A model generated the notes under the pieces. It saw nothing but the letters and a program-made list of their open reading frames with translations. It ran no database searches and was not told the DNA's origin. The translations under genes and the position numbers were made by a program. From Pohlia nutans (lineage: Eukaryota; Streptophyta; Bryopsida; Bryales; Mniaceae): DNA of 64,000 nucleotides. Positions 31,848-42,600 of this stretch are shown one piece after another (position 1 is the stretch's first letter; each line of letters starts with the position of its first letter). The stretch spans positions 7,291,650 through 7,355,649 of the forward strand of contig CM040104.1 in assembly GCA_022496805.1 (NCBI GenBank), written 5' to 3'.

Positions 31848-32924
31848 TACTTGTGTGCTCTTATGCTGATTGATCGCGATGTTGTTGAGGAGACTCAGAA
31901 TGTTGACCACGACCATGCTTCGCCCCACACCCCTTCACTTCCTCGCGTGCGAGAGGTATTTCATGTTTCATTTGCATTGTGTTATTTTTTCTGATTTCTT
32001 TTGTGTATTTGTTACTTCAATGTAAATGTATTTATTATTTGGTTTGTGATCAATGTTATAGGTTTCCGTTGCGGACAATGCAGCATTGCTGGTGGAGATT
32101 ATTGATCTTAGTGATGTTGACAGTGGTGATTTTATCTTCTGTACCTGCGATGATTTTGTCGCGGCGGTCGACAGTGTAGACGTTCATCGCTCAGCTAGTG
32201 ACCTTGCTTCTCATTCCTTGTCTCGTCCTTATTCGTTCTCTTCCCGTGTCAGTTCCCACTTCCCCCGTGGGATGTGCTCCCACTTCTCCACCTGAGTTTG
32301 TTCCCACCTCTCCCCTAAATTTTTTTTCCACTTCTCCTCCCGAGTTTGTTGCCACTTCTCCTCCCGAGTTTGTCCCCACTTCTCCCCCCGTGTATGTTCC
32401 CACCTCCCCCCTTCAGATAGGTCCTACGTTTCTTTCTGCTCCTCTTCAGTTTCTCCCTCCGTTTGCAGTCCCTTCGTTGCCTAGATTACCTCCCTTGTAC
32501 GACCTTTATGACTGAGTGCTTCCGTGTTCACCTATTCCGCTATTAGGTGTAGCTCTCGGTGACTATCGTGGACGGCGGTCATTACCATGTGGACGGCGTG
32601 TCTGCAGACGCTTGGCCTAGATATGTATGCTGACATATTTGCCTTGAGCAAAATTATTATATTTCTACTTTCCTCATCTATTCCATGATCTTATTCCCAC
32701 AGAATACGCCTACTGCCAATGACGAAGCTTTGTCAGATGATGAGGATCTTCAGCCAGCACTTGGAGAATCGGACGGTGAAAATAGCGACGCCGACGTTGC
32801 GATTCCTACAAATTTGACCACGGACCAGCTTCGTGCCATCAACACACTTAACTCTGTGACTACGATTGAGCAGCTCCGACTTCTACCGATTGAGGACTCC
32901 AGAATTTTAATTCCACTTTGTCGT
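31848..32924 (+). pseudogene. G2 middle exons, interrupted at 32924 by copia C
   Basis: Exons by phase-0 splice signals: 31848-31955 (YLCALMLIDRDVVEE...), 32062 onward (VSVADNAALLVEIIDLSDVD), 32553-32624 (LSVTIVDGGHYHVDGVSADA...), 32703-32924 (NTPTANDEALSDDEDLQP... to PIEDSRILIPLCR). Between about 32230 and 32515 the protein-like frame is +1 and encodes repeated PTSPPEFV units; the change of frame near 32200 is an unseen splice or a frameshift. The last exon runs into the 5' LTR of copia C, where the frame stops three codons later. Continuation is at 44051. Unknown function; not recognised before the insertion point. Confidence 0.5.
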
Positions 32925-33036
32925 TGTTGAAGTAGGATGATTGCGTGGGCTGAAATTGCTCATAGCCAATGCGCATTAGCTAATGTAGATGATGCGAATG
33001 AGCTAGAGTTGCAGCTAGTGAAGTAGTACTAGTTAG

Positions 33037-33294
33037 TATTGAGGTAATTGATGCAACGTAGTATTGCTAGAAGCCAAAGACGTACGGGTGCTAAATAATG
33101 GTGTGTGGGAGGAGGGGTTAGGCATGGGCTGATCTCTAGAGTGTCCTTGTGATGAGTTATCCCATATGGTTTGTCCATGGTGACCTCCTAGTGTACACTA
33201 CTTAAGGTGGAAGGCCTTTGAGTAAAGATTATCTCTTTCTACGCATTCCTTGTGTTTGTGTGTGTGCCTTGTGCAATCTTCTCTACCTTCAATA
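33037..33294 (+). repeat. Copia B 5' LTR
   Basis: 258 bp; starts TATTGA rather than the usual TGTTGA. Primer-binding site follows at 33295. Confidence 0.92.
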
Positions 33295-33308
33295 GGTTAT
33301 GGGCCCAC
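33295..33308 (+). promoter_or_regulatory. Copia B primer-binding site (half-tRNA iMet type)
   Basis: GGTTATGGGCCCAC directly after the LTR, identical to A and C although the LTRs differ. Confidence 0.85.
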
Positions 33309-34114
33309 TCATGTGTGTTTCATGAGTATTAGATTGCATTTGTGCAAGTATTTTGAGGTCGGTGCGCAACGGGCGGTTTTGGAGCATTGTTGGAGGTTTT
33401 GGAGCTTGTTGAAGCGTTGGTGTTTCTTGGAGGTGTGCATGGGCTGAAGTTACATGTTGGAGCACTCTCTTTGGTCAATTTCTTCCCTTGATCTCCTTCT
33501 TTTCTTTCTTCTATCTCTTCGTTGCGAGTGGAACTTCGTTTGGTTCAATTGTGAGCATTTGAGTAAATGCAAGTGATTTGTGAGGTGTGAAGACTCTCGT
33601 GGAGGGTCTACCATCTGATCCTAGTGATTAGGCACTTGCTTTGAGGTGTTGCATGTGTTTCATGCTCTTGGGGTGCTCAAATTTTCATTTGGAGCTAGTT
33701 TGTGCACAAAGGTGCGGTTTTGAGCAATTTCAATGCGATTGGGGTTTTGAGGGACTTGTGTGAGTTCATGTGCATTGAGTGAGTGCTCTTGAAGGACACA
33801 AAGGTGTCATTGACGTGCATTGAGTGTTTGGGGACACTAAGGCGTCGTATTGAAGCATTTGGAGTTGTTTTGAGCTCCATTGAGTGATTTGAGGGGTTTT
33901 GGTGAGCCTCTTTGCATTTTTGGGTGAGGATTCTCACATTTGAGTGTTGGGAGGCGTGTGTGGAGCACAAAAGTGCTGATCTAGTGTTTGGGGTTGTTTT
34001 AAACCCATTGGGTGCACAAAGGTGCAATATCAAAGCAAAAAAATCACAAAAACAAAGTTGTGTGTTTGAGTTTGAGGTTTCATTTGTGTGGGGAGGCATA
34101 CGTAAGTGAGGATC

Positions 34115-37100
34115 ATGGCATCTTTTGAGGGTGAGGGTCCCAAGGTCGTGGACAAGTTCGATGGGGTGAATTTCCACTTGTGGAAATTCAAAATGGAGAT
34201 GGTGATGGCCGAGAAGGAGTTGTGGGAGATTGTCGAGGGTAGTGAGGAACCTCCTTTCTCTTCTACGGATCCTAGGATCATGCAAGCGTACACGAGGAGG
34301 GAGAAGAAGGCATTTGCCATTTTGGCACTCAACCTCGCGGATTCGCAACTTGCGCACATTCGTTTGTGCAAGACACCCGCGGAAGCATGGTCCAAGCTTT
34401 GCAACATTCACGAAGCGAAAACATTGGTCAACATTTTGTTTTTGAGGCGCAAGTTCTTCACCATCAAGATGGACGAAGAAGATGACATGTTGGCGCACAT
34501 CAACAAGGTCAAAGCTCTCGCGGATCAACTCAACGGTTGCGACGTGTCGGTTACGGATGGTGACATCGTGATGACACTTTTGGAGAGCCTTCCATCATCA
34601 TACGAGTACCTCATCGTGGCGATGGAGTCAAGACCCATTACGGAGCTCACATTGGACTATGTGACCTCACGGTTGTTGCACGAGCTTTCGCGGCGAAAGG
34701 AGAACGAGTCTCGAGAAGATGGAGCGGCACTCGTGGCGAAGCAATTCAAGAATGGAGGCGGTGGGAGCTCAAGCGACAAGGTGTGCTTCTATTGTGGTAA
34801 GAAGGGCCACATTGCCAAATTTTGCTTCAAACGCAAGAGGGATGAGAAAGGGGAGAGTGCAAACAACACTAAAACTCGTGACGATGATGAGTACGCATTT
34901 ACGGCTAGATATGAGGCAAGCATGAGCGATGGCATCGAGGGTGATGCAAGCATGAGTGATGGTATCGAGGGTGATGCAAGCATGAGTGATTGGATTGAGG
35001 TTGGTGATGAGTATGCAAACATGGCAAGCAATGTATCGTGCAATGGTAGTACGAGTGATTGGATTGTTGATTCGGGGGCTACAAGCCACATGTCACCACA
35101 TAAAACTTGTTTTCATTCGTATGCTCTCATTAATCCAAGGAGAGTGATTTTGGGAGATGATACGGTGCTTGAGGCCGTTGGCAAGGGCCAAATTGTTGTA
35201 GACACCGAGGTGAGGGGTCGTGTGAAGACAATCACTATCCAAGATGTCCTCCACGTTCCCAAATTAACGGCAAATTTACTATCGGTGAGGCAAATAGTGG
35301 CAAAGCACTTGAGGGTTGAGTTTAGTGATAAGGGGTGTTATGTGTTGTCACCGAGTCGAGATGAGGTGGCCATCATTGAAGAACACGAGGGCTTGTACCA
35401 CATCAAGTTCTCCAAGGTGCATTCGAAGGAATCGGCGGCGTTGGCGCATTCAAACTTGAAGGACAACAAGTTGGCGTTGTGGCATCGTCGACTTGGCCAT
35501 TTGAACATCAAGAGTGTGAAGACACTACGCGGCATGGTAAGCGGTATGGACCTTCATCAATTGAAAGTGGATGCTTCTACATTCACGTGTGAAAGTTGCA
35601 TTGAAGGCAAGCAACAACGGTTGCCATTTGCGGGTGAAGGGGCGACACGGGCCACAAAAGTTTTGGAGATCGTGCATTCGGATGTGTGTGGCCCCATGAA
35701 GACCACATCGATGGGAGGTTGCAAGTACTTTGTGACCTTCATCGATGATTTTTCAAGGAAGATATGGCTCTACCCTATCAAAGCCAAGAGTGAGTGCTTT
35801 GAGAAGTTCAAGGAGTTCAAGACATTGGTGGGGAACCAATCCGAGTTGAAGATCAAGGTGTTTCGGTCGGACAATGGCGGCGAGTACATGTCCAAGAAAT
35901 TTGACGAGCTTTTGAAGAATGAAGGCATCGCACGCCAAACTTCGGCCCCGTACACGCCTCAACAAAATGGAGTTGCGGAGCGCGCAAATCGCACCATTGT
36001 AGAGATGGCGAGGAGCATGTTGCACGCTCAAAACTTGAAGTTGGACCTTTGGGCGGAAGCGGTGGTGAATGCGGTATACACACGCAATCGGTGTCCAACA
36101 AGCGCGGTTGAAGGCATGACGCCGGAGCAAGCGTGGAGTGGGAGGCAACCATGTGTTGCACACATGCGCATCTTCGGATGCATTGCATATGCGAAGGTTC
36201 CCGACGAACGGAGGACGAAACTCGAGGCTAAGGCCTTGAAATGTGTGTTTCTTGGGTATTGTGAAGGTACCAAGGCGTATAGACTCATGTCGGTGGACAC
36301 GAGGAAGATCATTCGGTCACGTGATGTGACATTTTGTGAGGAGTCTACGATGGAGGCTCCTTTGGAGGTTGGTCCAAGTGGGAGTAGTGGAGACGTTTTG
36401 GTGGACACACCCTCCAAGTCTCCTAGTGTTGTTGATGTAGGTGATGATGACGGTGATGACGAAGCTGGCGACACGGAGGTTGTTGAAGCGCCATCGAGCT
36501 CAAAGGCCAAGAATGGCGCAAAGGGCACGCAAGAGGAGCAAGTTTCTTCAAGCGAGCGGCGGTACCCCGAGAGATCGCGCAAGCCACCTGGAGAATGGTG
36601 GAAGAACCACATCTTCCCTCAAGTGGAGGACGAGCATGCGAATGTGGCATTATCGGATGGTCCATTGACCATTCGAGAAGCCATGCAAGGTGAGGATGCG
36701 GTCAAGTGGGAGCGCGCCATGCAAGAGGAGTACGACTCTCTAATTGCTAACGGTACGTGGCAATTAACTCCCATTCCAAAGGATCGCAACCCCATTGGTT
36801 GCAAATGGGTGTTTCGGACAAAGAGGGATGTTTCGGGTATTGTTGTGCGTCACAAGGCAAGATTAGTAGCCAAGGGGTTCGCGCAAGTGCATGGGGTGGA
36901 CTTTCACGAGACATTTGCTCCCGTGGCCAAGTTCACCACCATTCGATGCATTCTTGCCATTGGAGCGGCCTTGGACTTGGAGATGCATCAAATGGATGTG
37001 AAGACCGCATTTTTGAATGGCGATTTGGAGGAGGACATCTACATGGTGCAACCTGAGGGGTTTGTGCAACAAGGTAATGAGCACCTTGTTTGTAAGTTGC

Positions 37101-38260
37101 AAAAATCATTGTATGGGTTGAAACAATCTCCAAGAGCGTGGTACCAAAAGATTGACACGTTCTTGGTTGCACACGGGTTTACTAGGAGCATTGCGGATCA
37201 TAGTCTCTACTTCATGCAAGAGGGGCAACATGTGGTGATTGTGATCATATATGTTGATGATTTGATCATTCTTGCAAGCCTCATGAGTTTAATGGATGCA
37301 TTAAAAGGCATGCTTGAGAGAGAGTACGAGATGAGTGATCTTGGAGAATTGCACTTTTGTCTTGGTGTTGAGTTTGTGCGAGACAGGGCTACACGCACTA
37401 TCACCATGAGTCAAGGCAAGTATGTGATGGACGTGCTCAAGAGATTCGGGATGGAGGATTGTAAGCTCGTGGCAACACCATTGGATGCAAACTCCAAGCT
37501 CGTCAAGCTTTCGGAGGAGGAGTATGCGATGGAGGCTAAATCGATGGCGGAGGTGCCATACAAGCAAGCGGTGGGGTCATTGATGTATGCGATGATTGCG
37601 ACACGGCCCGACCTTGCGTATCCAATTAGCGTGGTGAGTCAACACATGGCGAGACCGGGCTCGATGCATTGGATGACGGTCAAGAGGATCATGCGTTATT
37701 TGAGGGGCACAAGCGATGTGAAGTTGTGTCTTGGAGGCAAAGACATTGTGTTGAGCGGCTATTGTGACGCGGACTACGCGGGAGACACGAGCGATCGAAG
37801 ATCGACAACGGGCTACATGTTCAAGGTCGGATCGGGAGCGGTGTCGTGGAATAGCAAGCGGCAACAAACCACGGCGACATCAACGGTGGAGGCCGAGTAC
37901 ATGGCTACGAGCCATGCCACGAAGGAGGCCATTTGGTTGAGGCAACTAATGGTGGATGTGGGTTGCAAACAAGGTGAGGCTACAACGATTATGTGTGACA
38001 ACCAAGGGTGCATTTCATTTGCAAAGAACCCTACACATCATTCACGCACGAAGCACATTGATGTGCAATACCACTTCATTCGGGAGAAGTTGGAATTGGG
38101 AGTTATACATTTGGAGTATTGCCCAACGGAGCACATGGTGGCGGATGTGCTCACAAAGGGTCTTTGTAGAGACCGACACCAACGATTAGTAATAGCATTT
38201 GGACTTAGAGGCTTTGGCTCTACGCAAAGTGGGAGTATTGAGGTAATTGATGCAACGTAG
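34115..38260 (+). CDS. Copia B Gag-Pol polyprotein
   Basis: 1,381 codons from ATG 34115 (MASFEGEGPKVVDKFDGVNF). Same order as A: Gag, zinc knuckle CFYCGKKGHIAKFC, protease DWIVDSGATSHM, GAG-pre-integrase, integrase (HSDVCGP, FRSDNGGEY, NGVAERANR), reverse transcriptase (YVDDLII), RNase H (CDADYAG, VEAEYMA, CDNQGC). It differs from A by a 10-11-residue repeat, (E)GDASMSDGIE, present before the protease, and by many substitutions in the linker between integrase and RT. The stop lies 25 bp inside the 3' LTR. The frame is uninterrupted. Confidence 0.95.
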   Translation: MASFEGEGPKVVDKFDGVNFHLWKFKMEMVMAEKELWEIVEGSEEPPFSSTDPRIMQAYTRREKKAFAILALNLADSQLAHIRLCKTPAEAWSKLCNIHEAKTLVNILFLRRKFFTIKMDEEDDMLAHINKVKALADQLNGCDVSVTDGDIVMTLLESLPSSYEYLIVAMESRPITELTLDYVTSRLLHELSRRKENESREDGAALVAKQFKNGGGGSSSDKVCFYCGKKGHIAKFCFKRKRDEKGESANNTKTRDDDEYAFTARYEASMSDGIEGDASMSDGIEGDASMSDWIEVGDEYANMASNVSCNGSTSDWIVDSGATSHMSPHKTCFHSYALINPRRVILGDDTVLEAVGKGQIVVDTEVRGRVKTITIQDVLHVPKLTANLLSVRQIVAKHLRVEFSDKGCYVLSPSRDEVAIIEEHEGLYHIKFSKVHSKESAALAHSNLKDNKLALWHRRLGHLNIKSVKTLRGMVSGMDLHQLKVDASTFTCESCIEGKQQRLPFAGEGATRATKVLEIVHSDVCGPMKTTSMGGCKYFVTFIDDFSRKIWLYPIKAKSECFEKFKEFKTLVGNQSELKIKVFRSDNGGEYMSKKFDELLKNEGIARQTSAPYTPQQNGVAERANRTIVEMARSMLHAQNLKLDLWAEAVVNAVYTRNRCPTSAVEGMTPEQAWSGRQPCVAHMRIFGCIAYAKVPDERRTKLEAKALKCVFLGYCEGTKAYRLMSVDTRKIIRSRDVTFCEESTMEAPLEVGPSGSSGDVLVDTPSKSPSVVDVGDDDGDDEAGDTEVVEAPSSSKAKNGAKGTQEEQVSSSERRYPERSRKPPGEWWKNHIFPQVEDEHANVALSDGPLTIREAMQGEDAVKWERAMQEEYDSLIANGTWQLTPIPKDRNPIGCKWVFRTKRDVSGIVVRHKARLVAKGFAQVHGVDFHETFAPVAKFTTIRCILAIGAALDLEMHQMDVKTAFLNGDLEEDIYMVQPEGFVQQGNEHLVCKLQKSLYGLKQSPRAWYQKIDTFLVAHGFTRSIADHSLYFMQEGQHVVIVIIYVDDLIILASLMSLMDALKGMLEREYEMSDLGELHFCLGVEFVRDRATRTITMSQGKYVMDVLKRFGMEDCKLVATPLDANSKLVKLSEEEYAMEAKSMAEVPYKQAVGSLMYAMIATRPDLAYPISVVSQHMARPGSMHWMTVKRIMRYLRGTSDVKLCLGGKDIVLSGYCDADYAGDTSDRRSTTGYMFKVGSGAVSWNSKRQQTTATSTVEAEYMATSHATKEAIWLRQLMVDVGCKQGEATTIMCDNQGCISFAKNPTHHSRTKHIDVQYHFIREKLELGVIHLEYCPTEHMVADVLTKGLCRDRHQRLVIAFGLRGFGSTQSGSIEVIDAT

Positions 38261-38493
38261 TATTGCTAGAAGCCAAAGACGTACGGGTGTTAAATAATGG
38301 TGTGTGGGAGGAGGGGTTAGGCATGGGCTGATCTCTAGAGTGTCCTTGTGATGAGTTATCCCATATGGTTTGTCCATGGTGACCTCCTAGTGTACACTAC
38401 TTAAGGTGGAAGGCCTTTGAGTAAAGATTATCTCTTTCTACGCATTCCTTGTGTTTGTGTGTGTGCCTTGTGCAATCTTCTCTACCTTCAATA
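38236..38493 (+). repeat. Copia B 3' LTR
   Basis: 258 bp, preceded by CAAAGTGGGAG (38225-38235) and followed by the GTTAG duplication. Confidence 0.92.
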
Positions 38494-38498
38494 GTTAG

Positions 38499-38705
38499 AA
38501 GTAATGAAAATTGGGTCTCCGAAGTGATATGGGCTGATCCTAGTGTAATAGGGGTGGAGTATGGGCTGATGTCCCATATGGTTTGCCAAGGGGACTCCCT
38601 TGGGTGTGCTACTTAAGAGGGGCAGCCCATGAGTAAAGACTATCTCTTTCCTTTGCATTCCAAGTGTTTGTGTGAGGCTTTGGCATTCTAATCTAACCTT
38701 CAATA
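38499..38705 (+). repeat. Copia C 5' LTR, downstream part
   Basis: 207 bp that continue the LTR started at 32925-33036. Primer-binding site GGTTATGGGCCCAC follows at 38706-38719. Confidence 0.9.
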
Positions 38706-39673
38706 GGTTATGGGCCCACTCATGTGTTTTGCGTGAGTGAAAGATTAGATTGCTCTTTGTGTGGAGGTCGTGCATCGGAGCGCTGATTTTGGAGTATTGG
38801 AGCGCTGATTTCGAGCTTTGGAGGGCTGAATTCGAGCTTTGGTGGGCTGATTTCGTTATTGGGAGGTATTTCAATCTTTCTACCTTACATCTACGTGTTG
38901 GAGGGCTGAATGGGCACTTTGGAGCAATCAATTGGTGATTTGGTGCTTTTGGAGCACTTTGGAGCACTTTTGGAGTTTATACACGTCTACAAGGGCTGAA
39001 TTGAAGCTTTAAAGCTTATTGGTGCTTGTTGGAGTATATTGGAGCTGATTGGAGCTTATTGGAGCTTGTTGGAGCTTATTGGCTCAATTTGTGCTCAATT
39101 TGTGCACTTGTGTTGTTGCAAGGCACTTTTATGGTTTGAGGCTCTTTGGGTGAGTCTACAATCTGATTTTGGTATTGCAATTCTTGCACAAGGGTTTGGA
39201 ATGTGATTTATGCCCTTGGAGTGCTCAAAATTAGAGTTTGGGTTAGTTAATGCACAAGAGGGCTGATTTGATTAATTTCATTGCAATTAGGATTTGAAGG
39301 GGCTGATTTGGCTAAATTTGCGTGGATTTAGAGTCCTTGGGAGGCACAAGGGTGTCAATAGGGTGCATTACATGTTGTGAGGCACTAGGGTGCTGATTTG
39401 AGTGGATTGGAGCAAAGGAGTGCACAATTCACTAAGTTAAGGTGTTGTGGTAACAACTTGGGCATTTGTTTTGGGAAGCATCACGATTGAGTGTTGTGAG
39501 GTTGATGTGTAGCACAAAGGTGCTGATTTAGTGTTTGGAATAGCTTTGGGGGCATTGGAAGCACATACGTGTGCAATTTGCTTTACAATTCACAAAATTG
39601 TCAAAAACCATAAAAAGAATTTTTTCTTAGCTTTGTAGGGGCTGATTTTTGTGTGAGGGTTTGTACTTAAGAT

Positions 39674-42600
39674 ATGGCTTCATTTGAGGGTGAGGGTCCC
39701 AAGGTTGTAGACAAGTTCGATGGCGTCAACTTCCACTTGTGGAAATTCAAGATGGAAATGGTCATGGCCGAAAAGGAGTTGTGGGAGATAGTTGAGGGTA
39801 CTGAGGAACCGCCAGAGTCCACTGCCGAGGCTAGGGTGCGAACTGCATACACTCGGCGAGAGAAGAAGGCGTTTGCGATTCTTGCTCTCAATCATTCTGA
39901 TTCCCAGCTCTCTCATATTCGGTCGTGCAAGACTCCCGCCGAGGCATGGGCCAAGCCTTGCAATATTCATGAGGCAAAAAGCTTGGTCAATATCTTGTTC
40001 TTGAGGCGCAAGTTTTTCACCATCAAGATGGAAGAAAACGACGACATGTTGGCGCACATCAACAAAGTGAAGGCTCTAGCGGATCAGCTCAATGGCGCGG
40101 ATGTGAACATTACCGACGGTGATATTGTTATGACGCTCCTCGAGAGTTTGCCGCCGTCGCACGAGTATCTTATCGTTGCCATGGAGAGTAGGCCCATTGC
40201 GGAGCTCACTCTTGATTATGTGACATCCCGATTGTTGCATGAACTCTCGCGGCGCAAAGAAAACGAGACTCGTGGCGATAGCGCGGCGCTTGTGGCGAAG
40301 CAATCAAAGAGCGGTGCGAGTGGGAGCTCTACGGACAAGGTATGCTACTATTGCGGTAAGAAGGGCCATTTGGCAAAATTTTGCTACAAGCGCAAAAGAG
40401 AGGAAAGTGCCAACAATACAAAGGTCAACGATGCAGGTGATGAGTATGCATTTATGACTAGCCTTTCTTGTTGTAGTGATGACGGGGACGAGTATGCAAT
40501 GATGGCAAGTGACGTGTCATGCAATGGTAGTGTGATCGATTGGATTGTTGATTCGGGAGCCTCGAGTCACATGGCGCCCATTAGGACTTGTTTCCAATCA
40601 TACCACGTCATATCTCCAAAGAATGTCATTTTGGGTGATCATACGGTACTTCAAGCCGTGGGTAAAGGATCCATCGTTGTAGACACCGAGGTGAAGGGTC
40701 GTGTGAAGACAATTACAATCCATGATGTCCTCCACGTTCCCAAGTTGAAGGCAAATCTTTTATCGGTGCGACATTTGGTGATGAAGCATTTGCGAGTGGA
40801 ATTTAGCGACGAAGGGTGTTTTGTGTTGTCTCCAAGTCGTCAAGAGGTGGCCATTATACACGAAGTCAACGGCTTGTATCAAATCAAGTTTTCCAAGATG
40901 CACGCGGCGGAATCCGCAACGTTGGTGCAATCGAGTTCAAACGAGGACAAGTTGGCGTTGTGGCATCGTCGTCTCGGGCATTTGAATGTCAAGAGTGTGA
41001 AAGCACTCCGCGGAATGGTAAGTGGCATGGATCTTCCTCAATCACACGTGGCGCCTAGTTCATTCACATGTGAAGGTTGTATTGAAGGTAAGCAACAACG
41101 CTCACCGTTTCCTGTTGATGGGGCAACTCGTGCAACCAAGGTACTTGAGATTGTGCATTCCGACGTGTGTGGTCCGATGAAGACCACGTCTATGGGGGGT
41201 TGCAAGTATTTTGTGACGTTTATTGATGATTTTTCGAGGAAGATATGGTTGTATCCGATCAAAGCAAAGAGCAAGTGCTTTGAGAAGTTCAAAGAGTTTA
41301 AGGCGTTGGTTGAGAAGCAATCCGAGCACAAGATCAAGGTGTTTCGATCGGATAATGACGGCGAATTCATGTCCAATCAATTTGGAGAGTTATTGAAGAA
41401 AGAAGGCATTGCTAGACAAACCACAACGCCATATACGCCACAACAAAACGGAGTTGCAGAGCGTGCAAATCGAACAATTGTGGAGATGGCAAGGAGTATG
41501 TTGCATGCACAAAATTTGGGTTTGGACCTTTGGGCGGAAGCGGTGGTGACTGCAGTGTACACACGCAACCGATGCCCGACGAGTGCGGTTCAAAACATGA
41601 CACCAGAGCAAGCGTGGAGTGGGAGGCCTCCCCGCGTGGAGCACATGCGCACATTTGGATGCATCGCATTTGCAAAGGTACCCGATTCTCAAAGAACCAA
41701 ACTTGAGGCCAAGGCAACAAAATGTGTGTTTCTTGGATATTGTGAAGGTACCAAGGCGTACAGGCTCATGTCGCTCGAGACCAAGAAGATCATTCGAGCT
41801 CGTGATGTGACATTTTGCGAGAATTCCAAGGTTGAAAACAATTTGGACGATGGTCCAAGTGGGAGAAGTGGCGATAAACCGGCGATTGTGGACCAATCTT
41901 CCAAATCTCCCGTAATTGATATTGTTGATGAAGACGAAGATGACGAAGATGGTGGTGATGAGGAACATATTGAGGAGCGACCTTTGAAGACGAAGAATGG
42001 CGAGAAGAAGGCACAAGCAACGGCGGTTGAAGAGAATGCATCCTCGAGCGATCGTCGTTATCCAGAGAGAAACCGTAGACCACTTGGCGAGTGGTGGAAG
42101 AATCATATTCTCCCTCAAGGTGAGGAGGAGCATGCAAACGTTGCACTTTTAGATGCTCCATTGACGATTCGTGAAGCGTTGAGTTGTGATGATGCAAACA
42201 AGTGGGAGCAAGCCATGCAAGAGGAGTACAAATCGTTGATGGACAATGGCACTTGGGAATTGACTCCGCTCCCCAAGAATCGCAGCGCTATCGGTTGTAA
42301 GTGGGTATTTCGTGCAAAGAGAGATGCAACGGGTGATGTGGTTCGTTATAAGGCAAGATTGGTGGCAAAGGGATTTTCACAAATCGAAGGTGTTGATTTT
42401 CATGAGACCTTTGCACCAGTGGCGAAATTCACCACTATTCGATGCATTTTGGCCATCGGGGCTGCTATGGATTTGGAAATGCATCAAATGGATGTGAAGA
42501 CGGCGTTCTTGAACGGCAAGTTGGACGAGGACATCTACATGGTGCAACCCGAGGGATTTGTGCAACGAGGTAATGAGAACCTTGTTTGCAAGTTGAACAA

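Larger units (their letters stand above)
33037..38493 (+). mobile_element. Copia B: complete Ty1/copia element nested in copia C
   Basis: LTRs of 258 bp at 33037-33294 and 38236-38493 begin TATTGAGGTA and end CTTCAATA; I see one difference (GTGCTAAA versus GTGTTAAA). Target duplication GTTAG at 33032-33036 and 38494-38498, inside the 5' LTR of C. B is a related but distinct subfamily: shorter LTRs, a different leader and a longer polyprotein. Confidence 0.94.
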
